Below, piece after piece: positions 44,468 to 53,963 of a stretch of 64,000 nucleotides of DNA. A program made the translations under genes and the position numbers. The notes below the pieces were generated by a model that did no database searches, had not been told where the DNA came from, and saw only the letters and a list, made by a program, of their open reading frames with translations. Positions within the stretch are counted from its first letter, which is position 1. The number at the start of each line of letters is the position of its first letter. The stretch is from Rhizobiaceae bacterium (GTDB taxonomy: Bacteria > Pseudomonadota > Alphaproteobacteria > Rhizobiales > Rhizobiaceae): NCBI GenBank assembly GCA_019635795.1, contig JAHBYV010000009.1, positions 1 to 64,000 on the forward strand, in the 5' to 3' direction.

Positions 44468-45349
44468 TCACGGTGTACCTAATTGCCCCGCTTCCCAACC
44501 GAGGATAGCGCGTTTGCGCGTCAATCCCCAGTGGTATCCCGTCAGCGCACCGGATTTCCCAATCGCCCTGTGGCATGGGACAACAAACGAAATCGGGTTG
44601 GCACCGACAGCAGCGCCCACAGCTCGACTGGCGGCGGGAGTGCCAATCTCGTTAGCGATTTCCGAGTATGCGCGAGCGCGGCCCATCGGAATTCGCAACA
44701 ATGCCTGCCAGACCCGAACCTGAAAATCGGTTCCAATCAAAACCACGCGCAAGGGCTGTTCAGACCGCCACCGGGACGGGTCAAAAATACGCGCTGCGTA
44801 AGGCGCGGTAGCCGCAACATCCTCCAGATAGGTCGCGTTGGGCCAGCGGCTCGACATATCGGCAAATGCTGCCCGCTCTTCGCCCACATCGTTGAAGGAC
44901 AGACCAGCAAGGCCACGTTCTGTCACCATCAGAAGAGCAATGCCAAATGGTGACACGTGATAGCCATAGCGAATCACCAGCCCAGCACCGCGCGTCTTGT
45001 AATCTCCGGGAGACATTGCCTCATGGGTTACGAACAGATCGTGCAGCCTGCCCGGACCGGACATACCTACCTCATAGGCCGCATCGAGAAGCGGCAGTCC
45101 GCTGTCCAGCAATTTTCGCGCATGGTCGAGCGTTACAGCCTGCAGGAATGTTTTGGGAGACAGACCGGCCCAGCGCGTAAACAGCTTTTGCAATGAACCG
45201 GGCGTTTCTCCAACCTCAGCCGCAAGCTCTTCCAGCGAAGGCTGATTGCGATAATCGACCGTGATCTTTTCGATCACCCGCCGGATGATCTCGTAGTCGC
45301 CGCCCTGTGGGGTAACGTCTTTTTCCAGAATTGCCGCTGGCGCGTTCAT
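44468..45349 (-). CDS. Ada-like protein: AraC domain fused to O6-alkylguanine-DNA alkyltransferase
   Basis: The 293-residue protein has an AraC-type helix-turn-helix domain (about residues 15-115, SLEELAAEVGETPGSLQKLFTRWAGLSPK) followed by an Ogt/Ada C-terminal alkyltransferase (about 120-285). The acceptor-cysteine motif is VVPCHRAIG (Cys near 261), with RAVGAAVGANP before it. The N-terminal Ada zinc domain with Cys38, which senses methylphosphotriesters, is absent. It should repair O6-methylguanine; whether it is an inducible activator is unclear. The ATG at 45349 has a good AGGAG site; an upstream start would add eight residues. Confidence 0.88.
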   Translation of the reverse strand: MNAPAAILEKDVTPQGGDYEIIRRVIEKITVDYRNQPSLEELAAEVGETPGSLQKLFTRWAGLSPKTFLQAVTLDHARKLLDSGLPLLDAAYEVGMSGPGRLHDLFVTHEAMSPGDYKTRGAGLVIRYGYHVSPFGIALLMVTERGLAGLSFNDVGEERAAFADMSSRWPNATYLEDVAATAPYAARIFDPSRWRSEQPLRVVLIGTDFQVRVWQALLRIPMGRARAYSEIANEIGTPAASRAVGAAVGANPISFVVPCHRAIGKSGALTGYHWGLTRKRAILGWEAGQLGTP

Positions 45350-45416
45350 GGCTCGAATCTCCTTTTCAGCCATATTCGCTTTCCCGAATGGATGTATCCA
45401 CCCGATTTACGCCACG

Positions 45417-45911
45417 TCAGCGACCGCGTGCGCGCAAAAGTGCAGCGGTGAACGCTTTGGCGAAACTTTCGCGATCATCAGGGTTGAGAAACGAGCCAAT
45501 GGATACGCTACGGCCCTGCCCTTCCACACGCATTCCGGTGATTCCGATCACATCGTGTCGAGCAATGTTGAATCTCGCCCAGAAGGGATTGAACATATGG
45601 CTTTCGATCTTGCCGGAGGAGGCTATCTTACGAATATCGAGCCTCGTGCGCGAAACAGATACTTCTTCCCGCGCTCGCGCTGCCCGATAGTTTGCGCGAA
45701 ATGCGATGTACAGTAGCAGAACATCCAGGCCGAAGAAGCCGAAGACCGGCCACGCACCATGCGCAAGAAAAATCGCGCCAGTCGCAAGCCATCCCGCTGT
45801 CACTGCAAGCATCAGGATCAGGAAACCTTTTTTCCCCAACGAGCGGTGCGGTGTTAGCAACGCCCGAAAAAATGGCTCCTCCGCCTGTATAGTCGTAGTT
45901 GTATCGTTCAT
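45417..45911 (-). CDS. DUF2244 membrane protein
   Basis: The 164-residue protein matches DUF2244: an N-terminal FRALLTPHRSLGKKGFLILM followed by two transmembrane helices (about residues 28-50 and 53-72) and a cytoplasmic domain with VSVSRTRLDIRKI and a WARFNI segment. The family is common in alphaproteobacteria, often beside nth as here (divergent, 21 bp apart). Function is unknown. Confidence 0.85.
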   Translation of the reverse strand: MNDTTTTIQAEEPFFRALLTPHRSLGKKGFLILMLAVTAGWLATGAIFLAHGAWPVFGFFGLDVLLLYIAFRANYRAARAREEVSVSRTRLDIRKIASSGKIESHMFNPFWARFNIARHDVIGITGMRVEGQGRSVSIGSFLNPDDRESFAKAFTAALLRARGR

Positions 45912-45932
45912 CCCGCATATTATAGAGAGGCC

Positions 45933-46670
45933 ATGGACGAACCGAAAGTTAAATCATCGAAAGCAAGGCGCAGCGCCTACAGCCGCGCGCAGGTGGAAGA
46001 AATTTTCCGCCGCTTTGAGCTTCAACGTCCGGAGCCGAAAGGCGAACTCGAATATGTCAACGCGTTTACCCTTCTGGTCGCGGTGGTGCTGTCCGCGCAA
46101 GCTACGGATTCGGGTGTAAACAAGGCAACGCGCGCTCTGTTTGCGACGGCCGACACCCCTGAAAAAATGTTCGCCCTGGGTGAGGAAGAAGTCGCCCGAC
46201 ACATTCGCACCATCGGGCTTTGGCGCAACAAGGCCAAAAATGTAATTGCGCTCTCACAAGCGCTTGTCGAACATCATGGCGGCAAGATTCCAGCCACGCT
46301 CGAGGAATTGGTAAAGCTGCCAGGAGTTGGCCGAAAGACGGCCAATGTTGTACTCAACATTGCGTTTGGACAACCGGCAATGGCGGTGGATACGCATATC
46401 TTTCGCATTGCGAACCGCATCAAGCTCGCTCCCGGCGCAACCCCGGATGCAGTTGAGCAACATTTGCTGCGCGTTATCCCGCAACATTATTTGCTTCATG
46501 CACACCACTGGCTTATTTTGCATGGGCGATATGTCTGCAAGGCGCGCAAGCCTGACTGCCCTGCCTGCATCATTGCCGACATCTGCAAATCAGACGAAAA
46601 GACCGGCTCCATAGCCGCTCCTGTTGTGACCATCGAGCCTCAATCTCCGGTTGAAATTTTGCCCGATTGA
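45933..46670 (+). CDS. nth: Endonuclease III
   Basis: Nth is a base-excision repair glycosylase/AP-lyase for oxidised pyrimidines. The 245-residue protein has the helix-hairpin-helix with catalytic Lys (KLPGVGRKTANVVLN, near residue 137), the catalytic Asp (AMAVDTHIFRIANRI, near 155) and the four-cysteine [4Fe-4S] motif CKARKPDCPACIIADIC (near 205). An N-terminal extension of about 25 residues and a Pro/Ile tail extend it beyond the E. coli length of 211. Confidence 0.95.
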   Translation: MDEPKVKSSKARRSAYSRAQVEEIFRRFELQRPEPKGELEYVNAFTLLVAVVLSAQATDSGVNKATRALFATADTPEKMFALGEEEVARHIRTIGLWRNKAKNVIALSQALVEHHGGKIPATLEELVKLPGVGRKTANVVLNIAFGQPAMAVDTHIFRIANRIKLAPGATPDAVEQHLLRVIPQHYLLHAHHWLILHGRYVCKARKPDCPACIIADICKSDEKTGSIAAPVVTIEPQSPVEILPD

Positions 46671-46745
46671 ATAAAACCCCACCCATACCTTCTACGCTTT
46701 GCTAATATCCCCCGATATAAACCGCCCCATATTGAGGAACTCACT

Positions 46746-48980
46746 TTGCACAAAGGCAAAGAAGCGAAAGTCATCTCCGCCAGCGAAGCGGATGCAACGC
46801 AGACGCGCGAGGCTGTAGATTTCGCAGCGGTGCTGCTGATTGTGCTCCTTGCGTTCCTCTCGCTTTGCGCAATTATCTATTTCGACGCGTCCGATAGCGC
46901 TGCCCGAACCGCAGCAATCGCCCTTGGCGTTGCAGCCGCAGCGGCCATTTTTGCGGTCTGGCTGCGCGGCCGCCTTTACGGTTTGCGGCGCATGGCACTG
47001 TTCAAGCGGCAATCCGAGATTGAATCGCTCGCTGACCGGATGTGGGAGCTGGAAGAAACGGAGCAGCGATTCCGTGAGCTTTCCGACACGCTGGGCGATA
47101 TTGTGGTTCACCGCAACCGTGACGGGCGCATCGTCTATGCGAACAAGGTTTTCGCCGGCCTTGTAGGCGTTGCACCGCGCAACCTGTTCGGGCGCACGCT
47201 TGATGATCTCGGCATTCATGTTGGCATCGTGCCGGATGCTTCTCTGGGAGGCGGCGAATATCTGAGTTCCGCTGATGTTTCCGTACCTTCGCCTAATGGA
47301 CCGAGATGGTTTTCGTGGGTGGAACTCACCGTGCGCGACAAGCACACAGGCGAGGTTTCCCACCGCGCCATCGCCCGTGACATTACCATGCGCAAAACGG
47401 CGGAGGCAGGTCTGATTGACGCGCGCGAACGCGCCGAACATGCAAGCCTTGCCAAGTCGCGGTTTCTTGCCACCGTCAGTCACGAAATCCGTACGCCTAT
47501 GAACGGCATTACCGGTATGGCCAAGCTCCTGGCCGGTACGGAGCTTTCTGATGAGCAGCGAACCTACGTCAGCGCCATTTCCAGTTCAGCCACATCGCTG
47601 CTTGCCCTGATCGAAGATTTGCTCGATTTTTCCAAGATTGAGGCAGGTCGTTTCGTTCCCGAACTGCAGCAGGTTTCACCGCGTGAGCTGGTGAACAATG
47701 TGATCGAGCTTCTTGCCTCACGCGCCTACGCCAAGGGGCTCGGACTTGGCTGCTACGTTGCCCCGGATGTTCCGTTGCGCATCATGGCTGACCCCGGACG
47801 CGTGCGTCAGGTGCTTATAAATCTCGTTGCCAATGCCACGAAGTTCACAGAAACGGGCGGCATTCTTCTGCGCGTTACAGCAGAAGAAAAAGATGGACAG
47901 CCCATGCTGCGCTTTACCGTGACCGATACGGGCACGGGAATGGAAAGCGCGGACCTCGAACGCATTTTCGAAGAGTTCGAGCAAGCAGACTCAACCTCTA
48001 CCAGAACGAAGGGCGGTATTGGTCTTGGCTTGGCCATTTCCAAGCGGCTGGTTGAGGGCATGGGCGGCGCCATCACCGTCTCCAGCACTCGCGGCAAGGG
48101 ATCGGAATTTTCATTTACTGTCCTCGCCGAGCCTGTCGAGGCTGCAGATCAGGGCGCTGCATCGGAACTATCCGGAAAACGGTGTGTGATTCTTTCTCAG
48201 AATACCGTCGAATCGGAGGCTTTGCGCCTTGCAATTGTTGCGCATGGTGGTGAGGCCGCCGTAGTTGATAATTCGGATGCGGCAAAGGCGCTCGCGGGGC
48301 AACACTGGGATACGTTGATGGTTGACGCTGAAATCGAGCGCGCCACCAAGGGTATGCTCGGGCAGTTGCGCAAAGCCGGTCTGGACAAAGCCGACGCGGT
48401 TATTGTTATCGATTCGGACAGTCGCGGCGAGCTGGATGCGTTTCATAAGCGGGGCTATGCAAATTTTCTCGTGCGTCCCGTGCGCGGCGAAACACTGCTT
48501 CGCATACTCAAGTCACAGTTTGCCGGCTTGAAGCGTGATGCACGCAAATCTTCGGCCAAGTCCGGACAAAAAAAGGAAGTCAAAAGCCTTTCGATCCTGC
48601 TGGCAGAGGATAACGAAATCAATGCCTTGCTTGCACGAACAGCCCTGAAGCGGGCCGGTCATCGCGTTGAGACGGTAAGCGACGGCAGAGCCGCGGTTGA
48701 GGCCGCAATCCGCGAGAAAGCGGAAGGCCAATTCGATGTCGTGCTGATGGATTTAAGTATGCCGATCATGGATGGCTTTGGGGCCATTTCGATGATCCGC
48801 AAGCACGAAGAGCAGTGCGGGCATGACCCCGTTCCCATCCTTGTGCTTTCCGCAGACAGCCAGGAAAAGACCCGCCATGAGGCCATTGCGGGTGGTGCGA
48901 GCGGGTTTCTCACCAAGCCCATAGACCCGGATGCGCTGGTTCGTGCCGTGGAGGAGCAGCCAAGCAGGCGTAATATCTAG
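46746..48980 (+). CDS. Hybrid sensor histidine kinase with PAS and receiver domains
   Basis: The 744-residue membrane kinase has two transmembrane helices close together (about residues 25-45 and 55-74), a coiled coil, a PAS domain (about 100-220, [17 protein letters not shown]) and a HisKA domain with [15 protein letters not shown] (His246). The HATPase region follows ([33 protein letters not shown]). Next comes a degenerate receiver-like segment (about 475-600) lacking the acidic pair, then a complete C-terminal receiver ([14 protein letters not shown]; phosphoacceptor Asp669 in [11 protein letters not shown]). Start is TTG 8 bases after GAGG. No response regulator is adjacent; the signal is unknown. 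Confidence 0.9.
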   Translation: MHKGKEAKVISASEADATQTREAVDFAAVLLIVLLAFLSLCAIIYFDASDSAARTAAIALGVAAAAAIFAVWLRGRLYGLRRMALFKRQSEIESLADRMWELEETEQRFRELSDTLGDIVVHRNRDGRIVYANKVFAGLVGVAPRNLFGRTLDDLGIHVGIVPDASLGGGEYLSSADVSVPSPNGPRWFSWVELTVRDKHTGEVSHRAIARDITMRKTAEAGLIDARERAEHASLAKSRFLATVSHEIRTPMNGITGMAKLLAGTELSDEQRTYVSAISSSATSLLALIEDLLDFSKIEAGRFVPELQQVSPRELVNNVIELLASRAYAKGLGLGCYVAPDVPLRIMADPGRVRQVLINLVANATKFTETGGILLRVTAEEKDGQPMLRFTVTDTGTGMESADLERIFEEFEQADSTSTRTKGGIGLGLAISKRLVEGMGGAITVSSTRGKGSEFSFTVLAEPVEAADQGAASELSGKRCVILSQNTVESEALRLAIVAHGGEAAVVDNSDAAKALAGQHWDTLMVDAEIERATKGMLGQLRKAGLDKADAVIVIDSDSRGELDAFHKRGYANFLVRPVRGETLLRILKSQFAGLKRDARKSSAKSGQKKEVKSLSILLAEDNEINALLARTALKRAGHRVETVSDGRAAVEAAIREKAEGQFDVVLMDLSMPIMDGFGAISMIRKHEEQCGHDPVPILVLSADSQEKTRHEAIAGGASGFLTKPIDPDALVRAVEEQPSRRNI

Positions 48981-49070
48981 CATATCGGCGCCTGATCGTT
49001 TGGGAAGCATGTCATCATGATGTAGTATCGACGCGCTAGATCTCGTGTATCAGATCTGGTTGCGGAGAGC

Positions 49071-49943
49071 ATGGCAATGCCAAACATCACGGAGTCATTT
49101 ACTGTGCGCAATACAGTTCCGGCAGCGTTTGCAGCTTCTGACAGCCTGCTCGGAAAGATCGGTTCACTCGAAGTGCGCCTTGCTCGCAGCGCCGAGGAAG
49201 TCGAGGCTGCGCAAGAGGTGCGCTATCGCGTGTTTTGTGAAGAGCTTGGCGCGCAAGTCATGGTGCCGGGTGCAGCGGCTGCGGGTCGTGACATTGATGC
49301 TTTCGACGACATTTGCGACCACCTGATTGTGTGTGATCGCAATTTGCCGGGCCCCGACAATCAGCGTGTGGTTGCGACCTATCGCCTGCTTCCACAGGAG
49401 CGCGCTGTCATGAATGGCGGCTTTTATTCCGCCTCCGAATTCGATCTAGACGCCCTTGTGGCGCGGAATCGGAACCTCAGATTTGTGGAGCTTGGACGTT
49501 CTTGCGTCCTGCCAGCATACCGCAACAAGCGCACCGTTGAGGCTATGTGGCAGGCAATCTGGGCCTATGTCCGCCGCAACAGCATTGACGTCATGGCAGG
49601 CTGCGCATCGTTCCACGGTACAGTTCCCGCCGGACATGCAGAACCCTTGTCATTTCTTTGGCACAATTGCCGCGCCGAGGGTGATTGGGCTGTGCGCGCC
49701 TTGCCCAGGCGCTTCAGCAGTATGGACCTGATGCCGCCCGAAGCGATTAACGCCAAGTCCGCGCTTGCCGCCATGCCGCCACTGATCAAAGGCTATCTTC
49801 GGCTTGGTGCGCGCTTCGGTGAAGGGTGCGTAGTGGATCATGAATTCGGCACCACCGATGTGTTCGTGGTTCTACCAGTATCCTTTATTTCGCAACGCTA
49901 TATCGACTATTACAGCGGCGAGAGTCAGGTACTTGTCGCCTAG
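49071..49943 (+). CDS. olsB: L-ornithine N-alpha-acyltransferase
   Basis: OlsB adds a 3-hydroxy fatty acid from acyl-ACP to the alpha-amino group of ornithine, making lyso-ornithine lipid. The 290-residue GNAT-like protein has the family signatures VRYRVFCEELGAQV (near residue 50), RFVELGRSCVLPAYRNKRTVEAMW (near 142) and DVMAGCASFHG. OlsA, which adds the second chain, is not adjacent; in rhizobia the two genes may be together or apart. Ornithine lipids replace phospholipids under phosphate limitation. Its stop overlaps that of the next convergent gene (CTAG). Confidence 0.9.
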   Translation: MAMPNITESFTVRNTVPAAFAASDSLLGKIGSLEVRLARSAEEVEAAQEVRYRVFCEELGAQVMVPGAAAAGRDIDAFDDICDHLIVCDRNLPGPDNQRVVATYRLLPQERAVMNGGFYSASEFDLDALVARNRNLRFVELGRSCVLPAYRNKRTVEAMWQAIWAYVRRNSIDVMAGCASFHGTVPAGHAEPLSFLWHNCRAEGDWAVRALPRRFSSMDLMPPEAINAKSALAAMPPLIKGYLRLGARFGEGCVVDHEFGTTDVFVVLPVSFISQRYIDYYSGESQVLVA

Positions 49944-50593
49944 TCGCGCCGGGAACTTTGCTGCGAGATTTCTTCAGGACTGCGACCGGGGCGGGTTTTA
50001 TATGGGCTCAGCCGCCAGCCAAACCATAGTGCGCCGCCGCGAACGATAAAGCCCGTTGCGAATGCAATCGTGGCTGCCATGCCCGGCGCGGCCAAGAACC
50101 AGTCAGCGAGCACATAGGCGACGGCGCCTGCACCGGCAGCACTGACATAGACCTCAGGTCTCAGCAATACGGACGGTTCGCCTGATATAACGTCCCGCAA
50201 TATGCCTCCGAACGTTGCAGTCAGCATTCCGGTAATGATCGCTACGACGGGCGATCCGGTTATCGCCAGACCCTTGGCGGTGCCCATTGCCGCGAAAGCT
50301 GCAAGGCCGATAGCGTCCAGCCACAACAGCAGCCGCCAGCGAGACTCAACCATATGGGCTGTGAAAAATACCAGCACAGCCATTGCCACACACACCAGAA
50401 CATAGGTGTGATTACCAATCCAGAACACGGGGACATTCAGAATTACGTCCCGCAGTGTGCCGCCACCTATCCCGGTAATCCCGGCCAGAAAAGCAAAGCC
50501 CACAATATCAAGCTGTTTGCGCGAAGCCGACAGCGCGCCCGTTGCGGCAAACACGGCAACGCCCGCATAGTCGAGGAACTGAATCAGCGTCAT
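49940..50593 (-). CDS. TRIC-family (UPF0126) cation channel
   Basis: The 217-residue membrane protein has seven hydrophobic segments and the two-fold UPF0126 repeat. Repeat 1 contains GITGIGGGTLRDVILN (near residue 38) and repeat 2 GMLTATFGGILRDVISGEP (near 122); these glycine-rich kinks line the pore in prokaryotic TRIC channels. The trimer conducts monovalent cations in studied homologues; the in vivo role is uncertain. It shares a CTAG overlap with the olsB stop. Confidence 0.88.
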   Translation of the reverse strand: MTLIQFLDYAGVAVFAATGALSASRKQLDIVGFAFLAGITGIGGGTLRDVILNVPVFWIGNHTYVLVCVAMAVLVFFTAHMVESRWRLLLWLDAIGLAAFAAMGTAKGLAITGSPVVAIITGMLTATFGGILRDVISGEPSVLLRPEVYVSAAGAGAVAYVLADWFLAAPGMAATIAFATGFIVRGGALWFGWRLSPYKTRPGRSPEEISQQSSRRD

Positions 50594-50636
50594 GACGGCA
50601 CTCTGTTGGTGACGCTCCTTTTATAATGCCTTCGCC

Positions 50637-53600
50637 TCAATGAAAATCGCGTGACCTTGGCAATACACGAACATTGCGTGGGTGCCCCTGGCGTGGCGGC
50701 GGCATGGTAAGACCGGAACGATCCCCTTGCCAGAGTCTGTCCAGTTCCGCTGAACGGTCGAGAATACGCTCCGCCATTAAATGGATAACTCCTTCAGGAC
50801 TTTTCTGGACGCGACCCTCAACCATCATCAGGCGCGAACCCATGACCTCGCGGCGGAATTTTTCAAACTTGCTGGCCCACAAGACAATATTTGTAATACC
50901 GGTTTCATCCTCCAGCGTAATAAATATCGCATTGCCCTTGCCCGGTCGTTGCCGCACGAGAACGATCCCCGCCGCGCGCACATAAGCGCCGTTCCGCTGA
51001 GCAGACACCCCGGCGCAGGTGATGATTTGCTCGCGTTCAAAAACAGGCCGCAGGACTTCCATTGGATGGCTTTTCAGCGAAAGGCGCATAGTCTGGTAAT
51101 CGGTCGCGACGTGCTCTCCAAGCGGCATTTCAGGAAGCTTTGCATCAGGTTCCGCACCAAGCTCCCGCGCATCTGCAGCCATAAAAAGTGGCAGCGGCTT
51201 ATCATCAGGTAGCCGGCTAACTTCCCAAAGCGCATTTCGACGATCCAGACCTATGGAGCGGAAAGCATCGCCATCGGCAAGCGCGCGCAGAGGACGCCCG
51301 CGCAGGTTCGCGCGCATCGCCAGCGCCTCTACGGAGTCAAAGCCCATCCCGCGCTGCTCAATAAGCCTTTGAGCTTCGGCTTCATGTATGCCCTGCACTT
51401 GCCGAAAACCAAGCCGCAGCGCATTCCATTGCCCACGGCGCTCTTCCAGCGTGTTGTCCCAATGGCTGAAATTTATATCTGCAGGCCGCACTTCAACGCC
51501 ATGCTCGCGTGCGTCTCGCACGATTTGCGCCGGTGCATAAAATCCCATTGGCTGCGCGTTCAGCAGTGCACAGGCAAACACGTCCGGGTGATGGCATTTA
51601 ATCCAGGCTGAAATATATACCAGCTTGGCAAAGGAAGCCGCGTGGCTTTCAGGAAACCCATAGCTGCCAAAACCTTTGATCTGTTCGAAGCAGTCCCTGG
51701 CAAAATCCGGGTCATAACCACGCGCCACCATGCGCCCCACCATCATTTCCCCGAACTCGCCAATGGTTCCGACATTTCGGAACGTCGCCATGGCACGGCG
51801 AAGGCGATTGGCCTCCGTATCAGTAAATTTTGCGGCCACCATTGCCAGCCTCATTGCCTGTTCCTGAAACAACGGCACGCCCAGTGTTCTTCCTAAAACC
51901 TCCTTTAATTCGTCGGGCTTCCCATGCTCAGGAGATGGCGCTGGAAAGTCGATCTTTTCGCCCGCCCTGCGCCGCAAATATGGATGCACCATGTTGCCTT
52001 GTATCGGGCCGGGTCGCACGATTGCCACCTGAATGACGAGGTCGTAAAACTCCTTCGGCTTCAGTCGCGGCAACATGCTCATCTGCGCGCGGCTCTCAAC
52101 CTGAAACACGCCGATGGAATCGCCGCGCTGGAGCATTCGATAAGTTTCCTCATCTCCCTGTTCTACCATGTGCAATTCGAGGTCGGTCTGCTTGTGCTGG
52201 CGCAAAAGATCGAAGCTCTTGCGAATGCAAGTCAGCATTCCAAGAGCCAGCACATCAACCTTCATCAGCCCGAGCGTGTCGATGTCATCCTTGTCCCACT
52301 CGATGAAAGTGCGATCTTCCATCGCCCCATTGCCGATGGGTACGGTTTCGTCCAGCCTGCCTCGTGAAAGCACAAATCCGCCGACATGCTGGGACAGATG
52401 GCGCGGAAATCCTAGCAGGCGGCGGGCATAGTACACGGCACGCACAATTTCAGGATTATCCGGGTCAAGCCCGGCCTGCCGCACCTGTGCGCGAGTTATG
52501 TCGCTTTCATAGCTGCCCCATTGGGTGTTGGCCAAAGCCGCCGTTACATCTTCGGAAAGTCCCAGCGCCTTTCCTGCCTCGCGAATGGCGCTACGCGGAC
52601 GATAATGAATGACTGTTGCAGCGATGCCTGCCCGTTCTCGACCATATTTCTCATACAGATACTGGATAACCTCTTCGCGCCGTTCATGTTCGAAATCTAC
52701 GTCAATATCCGGTGGCTCGCGCCGCTCAGTGGAAATGAATCGTGCAAAAAGCAAATCATGTTCGTTGGGATCTACTGCCGTAATTCCAAGCACATAGCAG
52801 ACAGCAGAATTTGCTGCAGACCCCCGCCCCTGGCATAGAATCCGCTTTGAATTGGCGTAGCTCACAATGTCATGGATCGTGAGGAAATAACGGGCATAAT
52901 CGAGTTTACCGATCAGCTCCAATTCCTCCCGCAGCGCCTTTTCAACCTTTATCGGAATGCCTTCGCTATAGCGTATCGCGGCATGACGCCATGTGAGTTC
53001 TTCCAGCCATGATTGCGCATCGCGCCCCGGCGGAACCGGTTCGTCGGGATAATCATATTTCAGCTCACCGAGCGTGAAATCCACTCGCATCAGAAAGTCC
53101 TGCGTTTCGCTGATGGCTTGCGGACAATCGGCAAAAAGCCGCATCATTTCGGCAGGCGCTTTCAAGTGCCGTTCGGCATTAGCCTGCAGCAAACGACCGG
53201 CACGATCGATGCTCGTTCCATGGCGGATGCAGGTCAGTATGTCCTGCAAGTCCCGCTGGCCCGGCGTTGAATACAGCGCTTCATTGGTTGCCAGCAACGG
53301 CACGTTTGTCCTCTCACCGATTGCTTTTAGCGCAGCAAGTCGGCGACGATCATTGCCGCTCCTTGGCATGGAGGCAGCCAACCAGACTGCGCCCGGCGCG
53401 ACTTCCCTGAGGCGAGGCAAGAAAGCTTCAACCTGAGACGCCTCTTGCTGCGGTAAAGCTACGAGCAAAAGGTCGCCCGCATTTCGCAACAAGTCATCCA
53501 GCTCGAGGTGACATTCGCCCTTTTTTGCGCGACGGTTGCCCAAGGTGAGGAGGCGGCAAAGTTTCCCCCATCCTGTTCTGCTTTGCGGGTGTGCAACAAT

Positions 53601-53963
53601 ATCTGGCGTATCATCAGCAAAGACCAGCCGTGCGCCTGTTACCAATTTGAACGCATTGGCCCTCTCTTTCAGCAAAGCGCGAATATCGCTCGAAACATGC
53701 GGCATTTGTGGTTGGTGCCGGTATTCTCCGGGCCCTGAGCCTTCGCGCAGCTTGAGCGTTGGCAAGGTTCCTTCCTCGCGTAAATCCTTCAAAGCCGCAT
53801 AGGCGCGCACGACGCCAGAAACCGTGTTGCGGTCAGCAATACCCAGCCCGTTCTGCCCCAGCGCAATGGCGCGAAGAACCATCTGCTCGCCAGAGGAGGC
53901 ACCGTGCAGAAACGAAAAATTCGTCGCTGCAACGAGTTCAGCAAAGGCAGGCTCTTCCTTCAT
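50637..53963 (-). CDS. dnaE2: Error-prone DNA polymerase DnaE2
   Basis: DnaE2 (ImuC) is the SOS mutagenic C-family polymerase of the imuA-imuB-dnaE2 cassette. The 1108-residue protein has the PHP domain (EPAFAELVAATNFSFLHGASS) and a catalytic palm with PDIDVDFEHERREEVI (near residue 405) plus the companion Asp region. The helix-hairpin-helix and OB-fold parts are near 880-1080 (CAGVSAQRNGAYVRAAGIVLVRQRPGKG). The C-terminal tau-binding end of DnaE1 is absent, as expected. It overlaps the imuB stop by 4 bp and is under the LexA box upstream of imuA. Confidence 0.95.
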   Translation of the reverse strand: MKEEPAFAELVAATNFSFLHGASSGEQMVLRAIALGQNGLGIADRNTVSGVVRAYAALKDLREEGTLPTLKLREGSGPGEYRHQPQMPHVSSDIRALLKERANAFKLVTGARLVFADDTPDIVAHPQSRTGWGKLCRLLTLGNRRAKKGECHLELDDLLRNAGDLLLVALPQQEASQVEAFLPRLREVAPGAVWLAASMPRSGNDRRRLAALKAIGERTNVPLLATNEALYSTPGQRDLQDILTCIRHGTSIDRAGRLLQANAERHLKAPAEMMRLFADCPQAISETQDFLMRVDFTLGELKYDYPDEPVPPGRDAQSWLEELTWRHAAIRYSEGIPIKVEKALREELELIGKLDYARYFLTIHDIVSYANSKRILCQGRGSAANSAVCYVLGITAVDPNEHDLLFARFISTERREPPDIDVDFEHERREEVIQYLYEKYGRERAGIAATVIHYRPRSAIREAGKALGLSEDVTAALANTQWGSYESDITRAQVRQAGLDPDNPEIVRAVYYARRLLGFPRHLSQHVGGFVLSRGRLDETVPIGNGAMEDRTFIEWDKDDIDTLGLMKVDVLALGMLTCIRKSFDLLRQHKQTDLELHMVEQGDEETYRMLQRGDSIGVFQVESRAQMSMLPRLKPKEFYDLVIQVAIVRPGPIQGNMVHPYLRRRAGEKIDFPAPSPEHGKPDELKEVLGRTLGVPLFQEQAMRLAMVAAKFTDTEANRLRRAMATFRNVGTIGEFGEMMVGRMVARGYDPDFARDCFEQIKGFGSYGFPESHAASFAKLVYISAWIKCHHPDVFACALLNAQPMGFYAPAQIVRDAREHGVEVRPADINFSHWDNTLEERRGQWNALRLGFRQVQGIHEAEAQRLIEQRGMGFDSVEALAMRANLRGRPLRALADGDAFRSIGLDRRNALWEVSRLPDDKPLPLFMAADARELGAEPDAKLPEMPLGEHVATDYQTMRLSLKSHPMEVLRPVFEREQIITCAGVSAQRNGAYVRAAGIVLVRQRPGKGNAIFITLEDETGITNIVLWASKFEKFRREVMGSRLMMVEGRVQKSPEGVIHLMAERILDRSAELDRLWQGDRSGLTMPPPRQGHPRNVRVLPRSRDFH

